NCBI GenBank assembly: GCA_964353335.1
Contig: CAYGVI010000003.1
Span: forward strand, 186,001-250,000
DNA length: 64,000 nt
Direction of reading: 5' to 3'
Origin: JAWAAW01 sp964353335
Lineage (GTDB): Archaea; Nanobdellota; Nanobdellia; Woesearchaeales; ARS49
The notes below the pieces were generated by a model. It saw nothing but the letters and a program-made list of their open reading frames with translations. It was not told where the DNA came from and did not search any database. The first letter of the stretch is position 1. The number at the start of each line of letters is the position of its first letter. Below are positions 16,874 to 24,851 of the stretch, in pieces. Position numbers and translations under genes: made by a program.

Positions 16874-16947
16874 AATCGAACCCGGGTCTGGGGAGTTCTG
16901 CTCGCAAGAGCCACAGTCCCCCGTACTACCACTATACTAAGGCCGCC
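16861..16947 (-). tRNA. tRNA-His (GTG) with 15-nt intron
   Basis: An encoded G-1 pairs with C73, the tRNA-His identity element; acceptor GCGGCCT pairs with AGGTCGC. Anticodon stem GGGGA/TCCCC encloses CTGTGG plus C with anticodon GTG. An intron at 16896-16910 (between positions 37 and 38) contains the hairpin GCTC-TTGC-GAGC. The T arm is CCGGG-TTCGATT-CCCGG. The gene is followed by two tandem duplications of its own tail. Confidence 0.93.
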
Positions 16948-17047
16948 ATAACTAATAGAATTTGCATTTGCAGTCTTTAAAAAACTATCTTAAAACAAGG
17001 TGTTCAGGCTAGAAAATAATAAATACTAGCCAAGCAGGCAGAAGCGT

Positions 17048-17521
17048 ATGGTCATCGCGACAAAGTTCAGAGCTCTTGATGCGTTTATTGCCATTCCTAA
17101 CCTTGAAAATCAAATCAAGTATTTGAAGGAAAAGCTTGAATTTTTGGTAAAATGCATCGGAGAAAAGCGATTCAATGTGGATTATCACACCAGCGTGATG
17201 CGTTATATGTCAAAACTGATATCGTCAGACATTCAGAAGTCGCTTAAGCCGATAAAACTGGGTGTTGATGCTATTGGAGACAAAACAACCCTTAACAATT
17301 TTGCATTGATACTGAAATTCCTTGAAAATCTCGATAACGAGCTTGTTACCAGAGAGCCCCTTCTCATGGAGGCATGGAAAGAACATGGCAGAGAATGGAA
17401 CGCGCTTGTGAAGGATTTTGAGAGTTATTGCCTAAAAACATATGAAGTCGCAGCACAAGCTGAGGCTGCTGTGCAAAAACTCAAAGGAATTTTCAATGTT
17501 GCAGCCAGAAAAGCAGCATAA
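17048..17521 (+). CDS. hypothetical helical protein, 157 aa
   Basis: Not recognised. It is soluble and almost entirely helical (for example NLENQIKYLKEKLEFLVK and ILKFLENLDNELVTREP), with an Ala-rich C-terminus. The start ATG follows ACTAGCCAAGCAGGCAGAAGC. It converges on the 17524 gene, with 2 nt between the stops. General character (small, acidic-helical) is like the protein at 19841. Confidence 0.5.
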   Translation: MVIATKFRALDAFIAIPNLENQIKYLKEKLEFLVKCIGEKRFNVDYHTSVMRYMSKLISSDIQKSLKPIKLGVDAIGDKTTLNNFALILKFLENLDNELVTREPLLMEAWKEHGREWNALVKDFESYCLKTYEVAAQAEAAVQKLKGIFNVAARKAA

Positions 17522-17523
17522 TT

Positions 17524-18039
17524 TTACAGCCTTCCCTCCTTGATATGCTGCATGTGCTTGATAAAGTAAGGCAGGACAAACGCAAACACATACATCGTGC
17601 TTATCGCTATCGGGCTGTGCGGTGGTGTTGGAAGATTAAGAAGTATTTCCAAATCATTTGAAAAGTGTGCGATAAGGTAAATGTTAATCAAGGCAAGCGC
17701 AGGGATGAACGCTCCTACGATAATGTGCTGCCCTTCCTTAAGGTCTTCTATGTAGTGTATAATCACGTTGAACAAAATCCCGAATGTTGCTCCGATTACA
17801 AAGATGGTGAAGTAAAGCCCCCATCCCTGCAATAAGAGCAGGAATGGCACCATCACCACGCTTATTATGAAGTTGCCGAGAATTGCGACAAAGAGCGCAA
17901 TCCAGAAAGCCATCTGCTCAAGGAACCGCATTGAGGTGCTTTTTTCAGATTCGGCGTGCGCAATTATGTCTGCCGCCCTTTTTACCTCTGCCCTGTTCCA
18001 GCCCTTGCTCGCAAGGTTGGCTGTGATATCCTCGTGCAT
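17524..18039 (-). CDS. four-TM membrane protein, 171 aa
   Basis: A soluble N-terminal helix (about 1-40, ASKGWNRAEVKRAADII) is followed by four hydrophobic segments between residues 42 and 165. The two C-terminal segments flank NLPTPPHSPIAISTMYVFAF. The family is not recognised. Its start lies 2 nt from the preceding gene's stop, in a run with NAC and Sec61-beta, suggesting one minus-strand operon. Confidence 0.6.
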   Translation of the reverse strand: MHEDITANLASKGWNRAEVKRAADIIAHAESEKSTSMRFLEQMAFWIALFVAILGNFIISVVMVPFLLLLQGWGLYFTIFVIGATFGILFNVIIHYIEDLKEGQHIIVGAFIPALALINIYLIAHFSNDLEILLNLPTPPHSPIAISTMYVFAFVLPYFIKHMQHIKEGRL

Positions 18040-18041
18040 TT

Positions 18042-18509
18042 CTACTCCACTTTTTCAATAATCTGCTCGATAATGGAAAGGAATTCTTTTGTCTTGTGAA
18101 AATAATCGCTGATAATGTCAATTGTTATCTCGACGTGGTTCTCATCCACGGCTGCTTTCATCGTGACGTGCCGCCTATACTCCTGCGCGCGTTCAAAATT
18201 TGCCTTGTCAAGTTTGCGGAGAAGGAGATAAAAGCTAAGGTATTGCTTGAGGTGGTGGTCGTCAGGATACGCCTTTTTGAGCGACTCCACCTTAAGACGG
18301 GGCAAGGTGGGCACCGCCGGAATCTTGTTGTCCTTCTTTGCAAAGTATAGAAGCGCGTCAATTCCTGCCTCAACTGTTGCAATCAATCTTTCAATTATGC
18401 TCTTGAGAACGTCAACAGTGCGCGTGTATTTCAGGCTGACGTAGATAAGATGGTCTGCCCTTTTCAATTCCTGCCTGGCACGATCAAGTGCCTCATACGT
18501 TGACGTCAT
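18042..18509 (-). CDS. hypothetical helical protein, 155 aa
   Basis: Predominantly helical (ALDRARQELKRADHLIYVSL, DVLKSIIERLIATVEAGI). The overall pattern resembles small HEPN-like or helical-bundle archaeal proteins, but no diagnostic RxxxxH motif is visible, so I make no functional call. Its start overlaps the NAC stop, so it is translationally coupled to NAC. Confidence 0.55.
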   Translation of the reverse strand: MTSTYEALDRARQELKRADHLIYVSLKYTRTVDVLKSIIERLIATVEAGIDALLYFAKKDNKIPAVPTLPRLKVESLKKAYPDDHHLKQYLSFYLLLRKLDKANFERAQEYRRHVTMKAAVDENHVEITIDIISDYFHKTKEFLSIIEQIIEKVE

Positions 18510-18841
18510 GCCTTGGTTAATTCCAGTATGGTCTCGGCAAGGTCTCCCTTATGCGCCTTAATCGCTTCAAGCGCTGTCTCACGATCGACTTTTGCCTGTT
18601 CCATCACGGTTTTTACGTCTTCCTCACTTATTACGGGCTCCCGCAATCGCTCTTCAGGTTCGCCTGTGATTTGAAATGATAACTGACCCATTGCGTTTAC
18701 CTTTGTAACCGCCGGGTCGCTGAAAACCAAATCCTTGTCAGCAAGCTTGATTATTACCTCGTGGGCTTCCAGCTCTTCCTGCTGTATGCCGAGGCGCTTC
18801 ATCGCCTTTGCAAGGTCTTTGGGATTCATTCCTGGGAACAT
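18506..18841 (-). CDS. nac: nascent polypeptide-associated complex protein (NAC)
   Basis: The 111-aa homologue of alpha-NAC starts MFPGMNPKDLAKAMKRLG. It has the NAC beta-barrel strand region (DKDLVFSDPAVTKVNAMGQ) and a C-terminal UBA domain (EEDVKTVMEQAKVDRETALEAIK). It homodimerises and binds nascent chains at the ribosome exit. The ATG at 18841 was chosen over an upstream in-frame start because it fits the family and lies 1 nt after the Sec61-beta stop. Confidence 0.95.
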   Translation of the reverse strand: MFPGMNPKDLAKAMKRLGIQQEELEAHEVIIKLADKDLVFSDPAVTKVNAMGQLSFQITGEPEERLREPVISEEDVKTVMEQAKVDRETALEAIKAHKGDLAETILELTKA

Positions 18842-18842
18842 G

Positions 18843-19019
18843 TCACAAACCAAGCAGCGCGTTTCCGTACGCGTTTAACAGAACAATTACCAGCATCACT
18901 GCAACTGCAATCACTATGATGTATGCAGGCTTAACCTCTATCTTGCTCCTGTAATCGTCGAAATATCGTGTCAGCCCTGCAGTTGATGCAGGCATTGACA
19001 CTCTGTCCTTGTCAGCCAT
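18843..19019 (-). CDS. preprotein translocase Sec61-beta subunit
   Basis: A 58-aa frame, easily missed for its size, begins MADKDRVSMPASTAGLTRYF. It has the archaeal Sec61-beta/SecG signature MPASTAGLxRYFDD, then a basic turn and one C-terminal membrane helix (residues 33-49). It is the small tail-anchored subunit of the SecYE channel. The start lies just after an AT box (CTTTTATTTC), so it looks leaderless. Coupled to NAC in one unit for co-translational targeting. Confidence 0.93.
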   Translation of the reverse strand: MADKDRVSMPASTAGLTRYFDDYRSKIEVKPAYIIVIAVAVMLVIVLLNAYGNALLGL

Positions 19020-19129
19020 TTAAGCACCTCATGAAATAAAAGTGGGTTGGGTCCGCATAAGCTCCCTTTTGTCCGCCTCCATTTCCTGATATTAGCAGGA
19101 CTCAGGGAATTGAACCCTGAAGGACAGGC

Positions 19130-19409
19130 GGTTTGGCATTCTACTGAGCACGGGAAAATCCCGCTTGCACCAGCCAGTTCCTCGCCGTTTCATCCATTCT
19201 CCTGAGAACGTCTGCCGGTTAACTCACCTTTGTCGCCAAAGGCTTCTCGGGCATCATCCTCCTCAAGAGCGGTCTCGTTTCTGTGCGGTTTGCCATCCAT
19301 TGCTGGATCTCGCTTAGCGCGAGTGGCACTTTGCCCATGAGCTCGCAAAAGCCCATAAGCGGTGGGGAGACTTTCCTCGGCGCGCGACCGAGCCGAGACC
19401 AGCCAAACC
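19130..19409 (-). ncRNA. rnpB: RNase P RNA
   Basis: P1 is formed by GGTTTGG (19403-19409) and CCAAACC (19130-19136). Universal blocks are in order: GAGGAAAGTC (19369-19378, CR-I), ACAGAAACGAGAC (19272-19284, CR-IV) and AGAATGCC (19135-19142, CR-V), plus GGCTGGTGCAAGC before the last. Length of about 280 nt fits archaeal type A. A TATA box at 19490-19499 predicts initiation near 19466, so the primary transcript likely has a 5' extension of about 55 nt. Confidence 0.93.
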
Positions 19410-19489
19410 TCAGTTTGGCGCTGCCTCGGCGCCGATAGGGCACCGTCAGCCAAAGTCAGTCCCAACCCAAACATAGTAGTGACACAGGG

Positions 19490-19499
19490 GTTTATAAAC
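19490..19499 (-). promoter_or_regulatory. TATA-like box of RNase P RNA gene
   Basis: GTTTATAAAC on the minus strand is the only strong box upstream of RNase P RNA. The predicted start is about 55 nt before helix P1, implying 5' processing. Confidence 0.5.
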
Positions 19500-19560
19500 C
19501 TATCGCGCATTTATGAGGACATACCAAGCTTTATATTTGGCATTCAGGGAATATGCTCAT

Positions 19561-19764
19561 ATGAACCCGCAGGAAGCATACAAAAAGCTTGTTTCGATGT
19601 ACAGCAGTCGTATTGGAATTATTTTATTTGATATTCAAAAACTGAGGTATGATGTTTGGGAGCGTGGGCCAAGGCCTTCTGACAAAAAGGTGGCAAAACA
19701 TTTGCTGCTTGACTACAATTCTTTGCGTGAAAAAGTAAGGCAGTATTCAAGGCTTATTGCTTAA
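19561..19764 (+). CDS. small hypothetical protein, 67 aa
   Basis: Start ATG 19561 (MNPQEAYKKLVSMYSS) is about 25 nt after CTTTATATTT (19530-19539), which excludes the longer frame from 19513. It is soluble, helical and basic, ending RQYSRLIA. Family not recognised. It has a well-placed promoter-like box, so I regard it as real. Confidence 0.55.
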   Translation: MNPQEAYKKLVSMYSSRIGIILFDIQKLRYDVWERGPRPSDKKVAKHLLLDYNSLREKVRQYSRLIA

Positions 19765-19840
19765 ACACCACAATCTTCCACTCTTCCTTTCCCTGCTTGA
19801 TACAGAAAAGTATTTAATCTCAAATTAAAACCTGCAGGAC

Positions 19841-20347
19841 ATGCCAACAAAAGAAATGACGCTTATTGAGGCTGATGTTGAAAAAGCAGACTCAAAGCTT
19901 GCACAGGCATTAAAATGGGCAAATGCAAATTTCAAGCTTGCGGAAAACGCTTTGGTTTGGATTAAAAAAGACGCCAATAATCAAGAAGCGCTTATGAGAA
20001 TGAAGCCCGCAATGATGGAAATCAGAAGAATGAGCAGGCAATTATTTGTAATTGCACAGTTTTTGAAATACCAATTTGGAAAGGATATGCCTGGCGGAGC
20101 GCTTTCTAATTTCATAAGGTGCTGCGGCACAGTAGAAGCACAAGACGAAGCATTACAAGAAGCGTATCAGAAAGGCGCCATGGGTGCCAAGTACCCCCAA
20201 GGGGGAATTGAATTCTGGCAAAATGTAGTCAATGCGTTGGCTGAAATCGTAACTGCAGTTACTATTTGGCAAAAGGAATTAAAAAAACCAATAATGGTTT
20301 TAGCATCCAAAAAGACAGGTTATTCCCGCCCATTGGGTCTTGATTAA
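19841..20347 (+). CDS. hypothetical helical protein, 168 aa
   Basis: Almost all helical (LIEADVEKADSKLAQALKWA, MRRMSRQLFVIAQFLKYQFG). Its box AGTATTTAATCTC lies about 27 nt before the ATG. Its C-terminal codons overlap the convergent methyltransferase-like gene by 4 nt. No family recognised. Confidence 0.55.
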   Translation: MPTKEMTLIEADVEKADSKLAQALKWANANFKLAENALVWIKKDANNQEALMRMKPAMMEIRRMSRQLFVIAQFLKYQFGKDMPGGALSNFIRCCGTVEAQDEALQEAYQKGAMGAKYPQGGIEFWQNVVNALAEIVTAVTIWQKELKKPIMVLASKKTGYSRPLGLD

Positions 20348-21402
20348 TTCTCTTTAAGATTTACGAGAACGACAATCTTCCACTCTTCTTTCCCCTGCAT
20401 AATCGTTCGCTCGTGTTCCACAGTAAATCCTTTTGCAGCTTGCTTGTATTCCTCTGCTCCCTGGCGTAAAACCAGCCCGATTTTGCCGTCTTTCTTCAAT
20501 ATTGTCTTTGCCCTTTCAAAGAAAAGCCCTGCGATTTTGCTGAATTTTGCAGGCGGGAAGTTTTTTGTCATCTCAACCGGCTGGGAAACAATGCAGTCAA
20601 TGGAATTTTTCTCAAATTTCAGGTCAAGCCAGTCAACAGATGTCCTTGAAAAGTCAATTGCCTTGACAATGCCTGCGATTTTTGCGTTCTTTCGCGTTGC
20701 CTGCACTGACGGAAACAGCTCTGAAAGCGCAATAATCGCCCCTGAACTGCTTTCCTTGATGCTTTTGTCCTGGGATTTGTAAAACTCCTCAAAGTCAAAC
20801 TCCTTGAAGACTTTTGTAAATGGCATTTTGTCTTTGAAATAATGCCTGACAGGGAATTTCAGTGCATAAAACGCTGCCTCAATCGCAATGCTTCCTGCGC
20901 GGCAGTTTGGGTCAATCAGTTTTTTCTTGGAATCATAGCCAGATAATCTCATAACAGCATAAGCTGTTCCGCCCTTGAGTGTCTCAGAGCCGACAAAAAT
21001 TCTGTAATCGCGCTTTGAAATGTCGTCAGTCAGGTCAATTCCGAGCCAGTAATATTCGTTTTCAAAGTGCAGATAGAAAGGAACATCTGCGTTTTTGTAC
21101 ACTTTGTTTGCTTTTATGTTCTCTGCGAGCTCATTTGCCTTTGTTGTTGTCTTGCCTGAGATTGAAATCGTGCCTTTCAAATACTCAGAAGGTATGGAAA
21201 GCTCTGGAATTTTTCCTTCACTAACCAAAAGAATAACCCTGCAAACACTTTGAGCCCTGTAGCAAACTGCGAAAATATCCTTAAGCTCTGCATCAAACAC
21301 CACACCTTCTGCTGTTTCTTTTCCAGAAGCGCCGGTAATTTCTTTTATTTCTGCAGAACAAACGTCAGTAAGCCCTGGAAATGTTAGTGCTAAGGCATTC
21401 AT
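20344..21402 (-). CDS. THUMP/Trm14-RlmL-like protein with degenerate methyltransferase motifs
   Basis: 352 aa with the layout of COG0116 tRNA/rRNA guanine-N2 methyltransferases: an N-terminal ferredoxin-like and THUMP region (about 1-150), then a Rossmann-type domain beginning GGTAYAVMRLSGYD. The SAM-binding motif, normally DPxCGSGT, reads DPNCRAGS, and the catalytic NPPY reads SQPVEM. It may have lost activity or work as an RNA-binding partner. It overlaps the gyrA stop and probably shares its transcript. Confidence 0.7.
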   Translation of the reverse strand: MNALALTFPGLTDVCSAEIKEITGASGKETAEGVVFDAELKDIFAVCYRAQSVCRVILLVSEGKIPELSIPSEYLKGTISISGKTTTKANELAENIKANKVYKNADVPFYLHFENEYYWLGIDLTDDISKRDYRIFVGSETLKGGTAYAVMRLSGYDSKKKLIDPNCRAGSIAIEAAFYALKFPVRHYFKDKMPFTKVFKEFDFEEFYKSQDKSIKESSSGAIIALSELFPSVQATRKNAKIAGIVKAIDFSRTSVDWLDLKFEKNSIDCIVSQPVEMTKNFPPAKFSKIAGLFFERAKTILKKDGKIGLVLRQGAEEYKQAAKGFTVEHERTIMQGKEEWKIVVLVNLKEN

Positions 21403-23864
21403 TGTGCTCCATTTCCGTTCTCCTTTTCCTGAACTACAGCAACGCTCGTGACCTTGTCCCCTTCTCCGAGCTTGATTATGCGGACTCCTTGCGTGTTCCT
21501 GCCGATTACAGAAATCTGGTTTGCTGGAACGCGTATTGCGATTCCGCTTTGCGTAATCAAAAGCAGCTGGTCATCATCTTTTACTGTCTTTATTGTGACT
21601 GCCTTGCCGTTTTTGTCAGTGACTTTGATGTTTATGACTCCGACTCCGCCGCGCCTTATCGTGCTGTATTCCTCAAATGCGCTTCTCTTTCCGTAGCCGA
21701 GCTCTGTAACAGTCAAAAGTGTCTTGTCTTTCTGCGCCAAAACAGCTCCGATGACTTCGTCTTTCTCCCTCAACCTGATTCCAATGACTCCCTGCGCTGT
21801 CCTGCCCATTGGCCTGACGTCGCTTTCATTGAATCTTATGGCGTTTCCATCATTTGTCGCGATAATAATGTCCTGCTTTGAGTCCGTCAGGTCAACAGCC
21901 ATAAGCTCGTCGCCTTCTGTGAGTGTTACTGCAATAATTCCGCCTTTGCGCGGGTTTGCGAATTCTGAAAGCGGTGTTTTCTTCACAGTTCCCTGCTTTG
22001 TGACAAGGAACAAGTACTGGTCTTCCTTGAATTCCTTTACTGGAATGCTTGTTGCGACTTTTTCACCCTGCGCAAGCTCTAACAAATTGACAATCGCTGT
22101 TCCTTTTGCATATCTTCCTGCTTCTGGAATCTGGTAGACCTTGAGCCAGTGCACTTTGCCAAGGTTCGTAAACAATAAGAGTGAATCGTGCGTGTTTGCA
22201 ATGAACAAGTCTTCGACAAAGTCTTCTTCCTTTGTTTCTGCAGCAATAACACCCTTTCCGCCCCTTCTCTGCGCCTGGTATGTGTCAACAGTTAATCTCT
22301 TGACATATCCTGCGTGGGTCATTGTAACAACCATGTCTTCTGGCTTGATCAAGTGCTCTTCCTCAATCGCAGAAGCTTCTGTCTGTATGACCTGTGTCCT
22401 TCTGTCGTCGCCATAGCCCTTTGCGAGCTCGAGCATTTCGTCCTTGATGATATTGAGAATCTTTTGGGCGTCTGCGAGTATGCTCTTGAGCTCTATAATC
22501 AGTTTCAGCAGTCCTGCGTGATCTTCTTTTATCTTGTTCTGCTCAAGAGATGTCAGGCGTGACAAGCGCATCTCAAGTATTGCCTGGGCCTGAATTTCAG
22601 TGAGCTTGTAGTCTGCCACCAGTCCTGCTTTCGCAGTTGCAGCGTCCTTGCTCTTTTTCAAAAACGCAATAATCGAGTCAATGTTGTTCAGCGCAATAAT
22701 GAGTCCTTCCAAAATATGCGCTTTCTGTTCTGCCTCTTTCAGGTCAAATGCAGTGCGCTTCCTTACAACTTCCTGCCTGTGCAAAACAAACTTCTCAATC
22801 AATGACTTCAACGGAAGGACCATTGGCTCATTGTCAGAAAGCGCCAGCATTATTATTCCAAAAGTGGTCTGCAAGCGGGAGTGCTGGAACAATTGGTTCA
22901 GCACAACATCAGAATTCGCGCCTGTCTTTAATTCAATAACAATGCGCATTCCCTCCCTGTCTGATTCATCCCTTAAGTCTGAAATTCCCTGTATTTTCTT
23001 GTCCTTGACGCGTTCTGCGATTTCCTCAATCAGCAGGGCCTTGTTGACCTGGTAAGGTATTTCAGAAACAATAATTCTTTGCCTGTTCTTGAAGTCTTCA
23101 ATGCTTGTCCTTGCCCTGATTATGATTTTTCCGCGTCCTGTGGAATACGCATCCCTGATTCCTGAGGTTCCCATTATTATTCCGCCTGTTGGGAAATCAG
23201 GGGCAGGTATGTTGAGCATTAAATCCTGCACAGTGCATGTTGGATGGTCGATAAAGTGCGCAACAGCGCCGCAGACCTCTTTCAGGTTGTGAGGCGGTAT
23301 GTTTGTCGCCATTCCGACTGCGATGCCTGCTGAGCCATTAACAAGCAAATTCGGCACTTTGCTTGGCAAAACAGAGGGCTCTTTCAGTGAGTTATCATAG
23401 TTTGGCACAAAGTCAACTGTTTCCTTGTCTATGTCCTGCAGGATTTCCTCTGCTATTTTCTTCAAGCGTGCTTCTGTGTAACGCATTGCAGCTGCATTAT
23501 CCCCGTCAACGCTACCAAAATTGCCTTGCCCGTCAACAAGAATATACCTGAGTGAGAAATCCTGAGCCATTCTTACGAGCGTGTCATAGATTGCTGCGTC
23601 GCCGTGCGGGTGGTATTTACCCATCACGTCTCCCACAATGCGCGCGCACTTCTTGAACGGCTTATTGTGGAGCATTCCCATTTCATACATTCCGAAAAGA
23701 ACACGCCTGTGAACTGGCTTCAATCCATCACGCACATCAGGAAGAGCACGTCCGACAATAACTGACATGGAATAATCTAGGTAAGACTTCTTCATCTCAT
23801 CTTCAATCACGCGGACAACAATCTTGTTTGCCGGTGTTTTGACTGCTTCGCTACCTTCCACCAT
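21399..23864 (-). CDS. gyrA: DNA gyrase subunit A
   Basis: 821 aa. The breakage-reunion domain starts YLDYSMSVIVGRALPDVRDG, continues KYHPHGDAAIYDTLVRMAQD, and carries the active Tyr in AAMRYTEARL (near residue 128). The C-terminal beta-pinwheel repeats include the gyrase-specific QRRGGKG (GyrA box), which wraps DNA for negative supercoiling. The gene is bacterial in origin, as in other archaea with gyrase. GyrB is not in the window. A hairpin lies in the 5' leader. Confidence 0.96.
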   Translation of the reverse strand: MVEGSEAVKTPANKIVVRVIEDEMKKSYLDYSMSVIVGRALPDVRDGLKPVHRRVLFGMYEMGMLHNKPFKKCARIVGDVMGKYHPHGDAAIYDTLVRMAQDFSLRYILVDGQGNFGSVDGDNAAAMRYTEARLKKIAEEILQDIDKETVDFVPNYDNSLKEPSVLPSKVPNLLVNGSAGIAVGMATNIPPHNLKEVCGAVAHFIDHPTCTVQDLMLNIPAPDFPTGGIIMGTSGIRDAYSTGRGKIIIRARTSIEDFKNRQRIIVSEIPYQVNKALLIEEIAERVKDKKIQGISDLRDESDREGMRIVIELKTGANSDVVLNQLFQHSRLQTTFGIIMLALSDNEPMVLPLKSLIEKFVLHRQEVVRKRTAFDLKEAEQKAHILEGLIIALNNIDSIIAFLKKSKDAATAKAGLVADYKLTEIQAQAILEMRLSRLTSLEQNKIKEDHAGLLKLIIELKSILADAQKILNIIKDEMLELAKGYGDDRRTQVIQTEASAIEEEHLIKPEDMVVTMTHAGYVKRLTVDTYQAQRRGGKGVIAAETKEEDFVEDLFIANTHDSLLLFTNLGKVHWLKVYQIPEAGRYAKGTAIVNLLELAQGEKVATSIPVKEFKEDQYLFLVTKQGTVKKTPLSEFANPRKGGIIAVTLTEGDELMAVDLTDSKQDIIIATNDGNAIRFNESDVRPMGRTAQGVIGIRLREKDEVIGAVLAQKDKTLLTVTELGYGKRSAFEEYSTIRRGGVGVINIKVTDKNGKAVTIKTVKDDDQLLLITQSGIAIRVPANQISVIGRNTQGVRIIKLGEGDKVTSVAVVQEKENGNGAQ

Positions 23865-23869
23865 TTTAT

Positions 23870-23898
23870 TCGTCGAGAAACTCCCCTTTTCTCGTCGA
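23870..23898 (-). promoter_or_regulatory. hairpin in the gyrA 5' leader
   Basis: TCGTCGAGAAA (23870-23880) and TTTCTCGTCGA (23888-23898) form an 11-bp stem with one mismatch and a 7-nt loop, ending 5 nt before the gyrA ATG. The TATA box CTTATAAAG (23917-23925) puts the transcription start just upstream, so the mRNA would begin almost directly with this hairpin. Confidence 0.55.
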
Positions 23899-23946
23899 TA
23901 AAACAGAATTAACCGTGCTTTATAAGCCTTTCCTTTCTAAAACGCA

Positions 23947-23961
23947 CTTATACTGCGTATA
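23947..23961. promoter_or_regulatory. perfect palindrome TTATAC-TGC-GTATAA
   Basis: A 15-bp perfect palindrome lies between the AlkD-like gene and gyrA. It may be an operator or a symmetrical TATA element; no direct evidence for either. Confidence 0.4.
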
Positions 23962-23999
23962 AACCCTGTTTTCGCCCCTTTTGGCTCGACGAAGAAAGC

Positions 24000-24695
24000 T
24001 TATTTTTTCATGTAATGCTTCTTTTTCTGCTCAGATAACCGTTCAATCGAATACCTTAGCATTGTTCTTGGCATGTCTGGAGCGTTTCTGTCAAGGAATT
24101 TTAATTCTGCTTCAAGGTTTCTCTTGCCGACTTCGCGGAGCATCCATCCTGCTGCCTTGTGCATAAGGTCGTGTTCGTCTTGAAGGAGCATTTCAGATAT
24201 TTTCAAGGTGTGCTCAAAGTGTTGCCGCGCGATAAAAGCAGCTGTTGAAATAATCGCAATCCTTCTTTCCCAGATATTTGAAGACTTTGCGAGCTTGTAA
24301 AGCACTGAAACATCCTTGTCAAGCAAATAATCGCCAAGTATCTTGTGCGAACTCAGGTCAACAAGGTCCCAGTTGTTGATGTGCTTTGTATTTGCAAGAT
24401 AAAAATCAACTATTTTCTTTCTCTCAGAAGGATTTTTCTTGTATTTCTCAATCAAAATCAGCAATGCAGTGAGCCGATGTTCATGTATTTTGCTGGAAAG
24501 CAGTTTTTGCAGTTCAGAAAGCGGCAAATGAGCATATTTCTTTGCCACAGCGCGCTGATCAGGAACAATAACGCCGATAAAAACATCGCCTTCGCCATAT
24601 TCTCCCTTGCCTGTTTTGAAAAATCCAGATAACAACTTGGCTTTAGCAGGGCTGCTTTTTTCTTCCAAGTCCTTTTTCAGCGAATTGAGGCTCAT
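24000..24695 (-). CDS. AlkD-like DNA alkylation repair protein
   Basis: 231 aa of HEAT-like helical repeats. Diagnostic segments are GVIVPDQRAVAKKYA, HEHRLTALLILIEKY, NNWDLVDLSSHKILG and LMHKAAGWMLREVGKR. AlkD excises alkylated purines (3-methyladenine, 7-methylguanine) through a concave DNA-binding surface; the conserved W and D of NNWDLVD are part of the active surface. It ends 135 bp before gyrA on the same strand. Confidence 0.88.
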   Translation of the reverse strand: MSLNSLKKDLEEKSSPAKAKLLSGFFKTGKGEYGEGDVFIGVIVPDQRAVAKKYAHLPLSELQKLLSSKIHEHRLTALLILIEKYKKNPSERKKIVDFYLANTKHINNWDLVDLSSHKILGDYLLDKDVSVLYKLAKSSNIWERRIAIISTAAFIARQHFEHTLKISEMLLQDEHDLMHKAAGWMLREVGKRNLEAELKFLDRNAPDMPRTMLRYSIERLSEQKKKHYMKK

Positions 24696-24700
24696 AAAAA

Positions 24701-24850
24701 TCAGAACAACTGTTTTACAATGCTGTTTTTAACGCGGTAATTTTTCCCGCAGTAAACACATCTCTTGATTTTATTTGTGAGTATGCTGTCGCGGGCCTCA
24801 TACTTCATGTGGTGTCCGCACTTTGGGCATTTTAATTCGAATCTTAGCAT
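24701..24850 (-). CDS. zinc-ribbon protein, 49 aa
   Basis: Start ATG 24850. The protein MLRFELKCPKCGHHMKYEA then CVYCGKNYRVKN has two CxxC pairs forming a zinc ribbon. It is encoded 1 nt downstream of the ScpB stop, in another frame from the longer chance extension that overlaps the ScpB tail. Likely function is nucleic-acid binding, but this is inferred only from the fold. Shared operon with ScpB suggests a chromosome role. Confidence 0.7.
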   Translation of the reverse strand: MLRFELKCPKCGHHMKYEARDSILTNKIKRCVYCGKNYRVKNSIVKQLF

Positions 24851-24851
24851 T

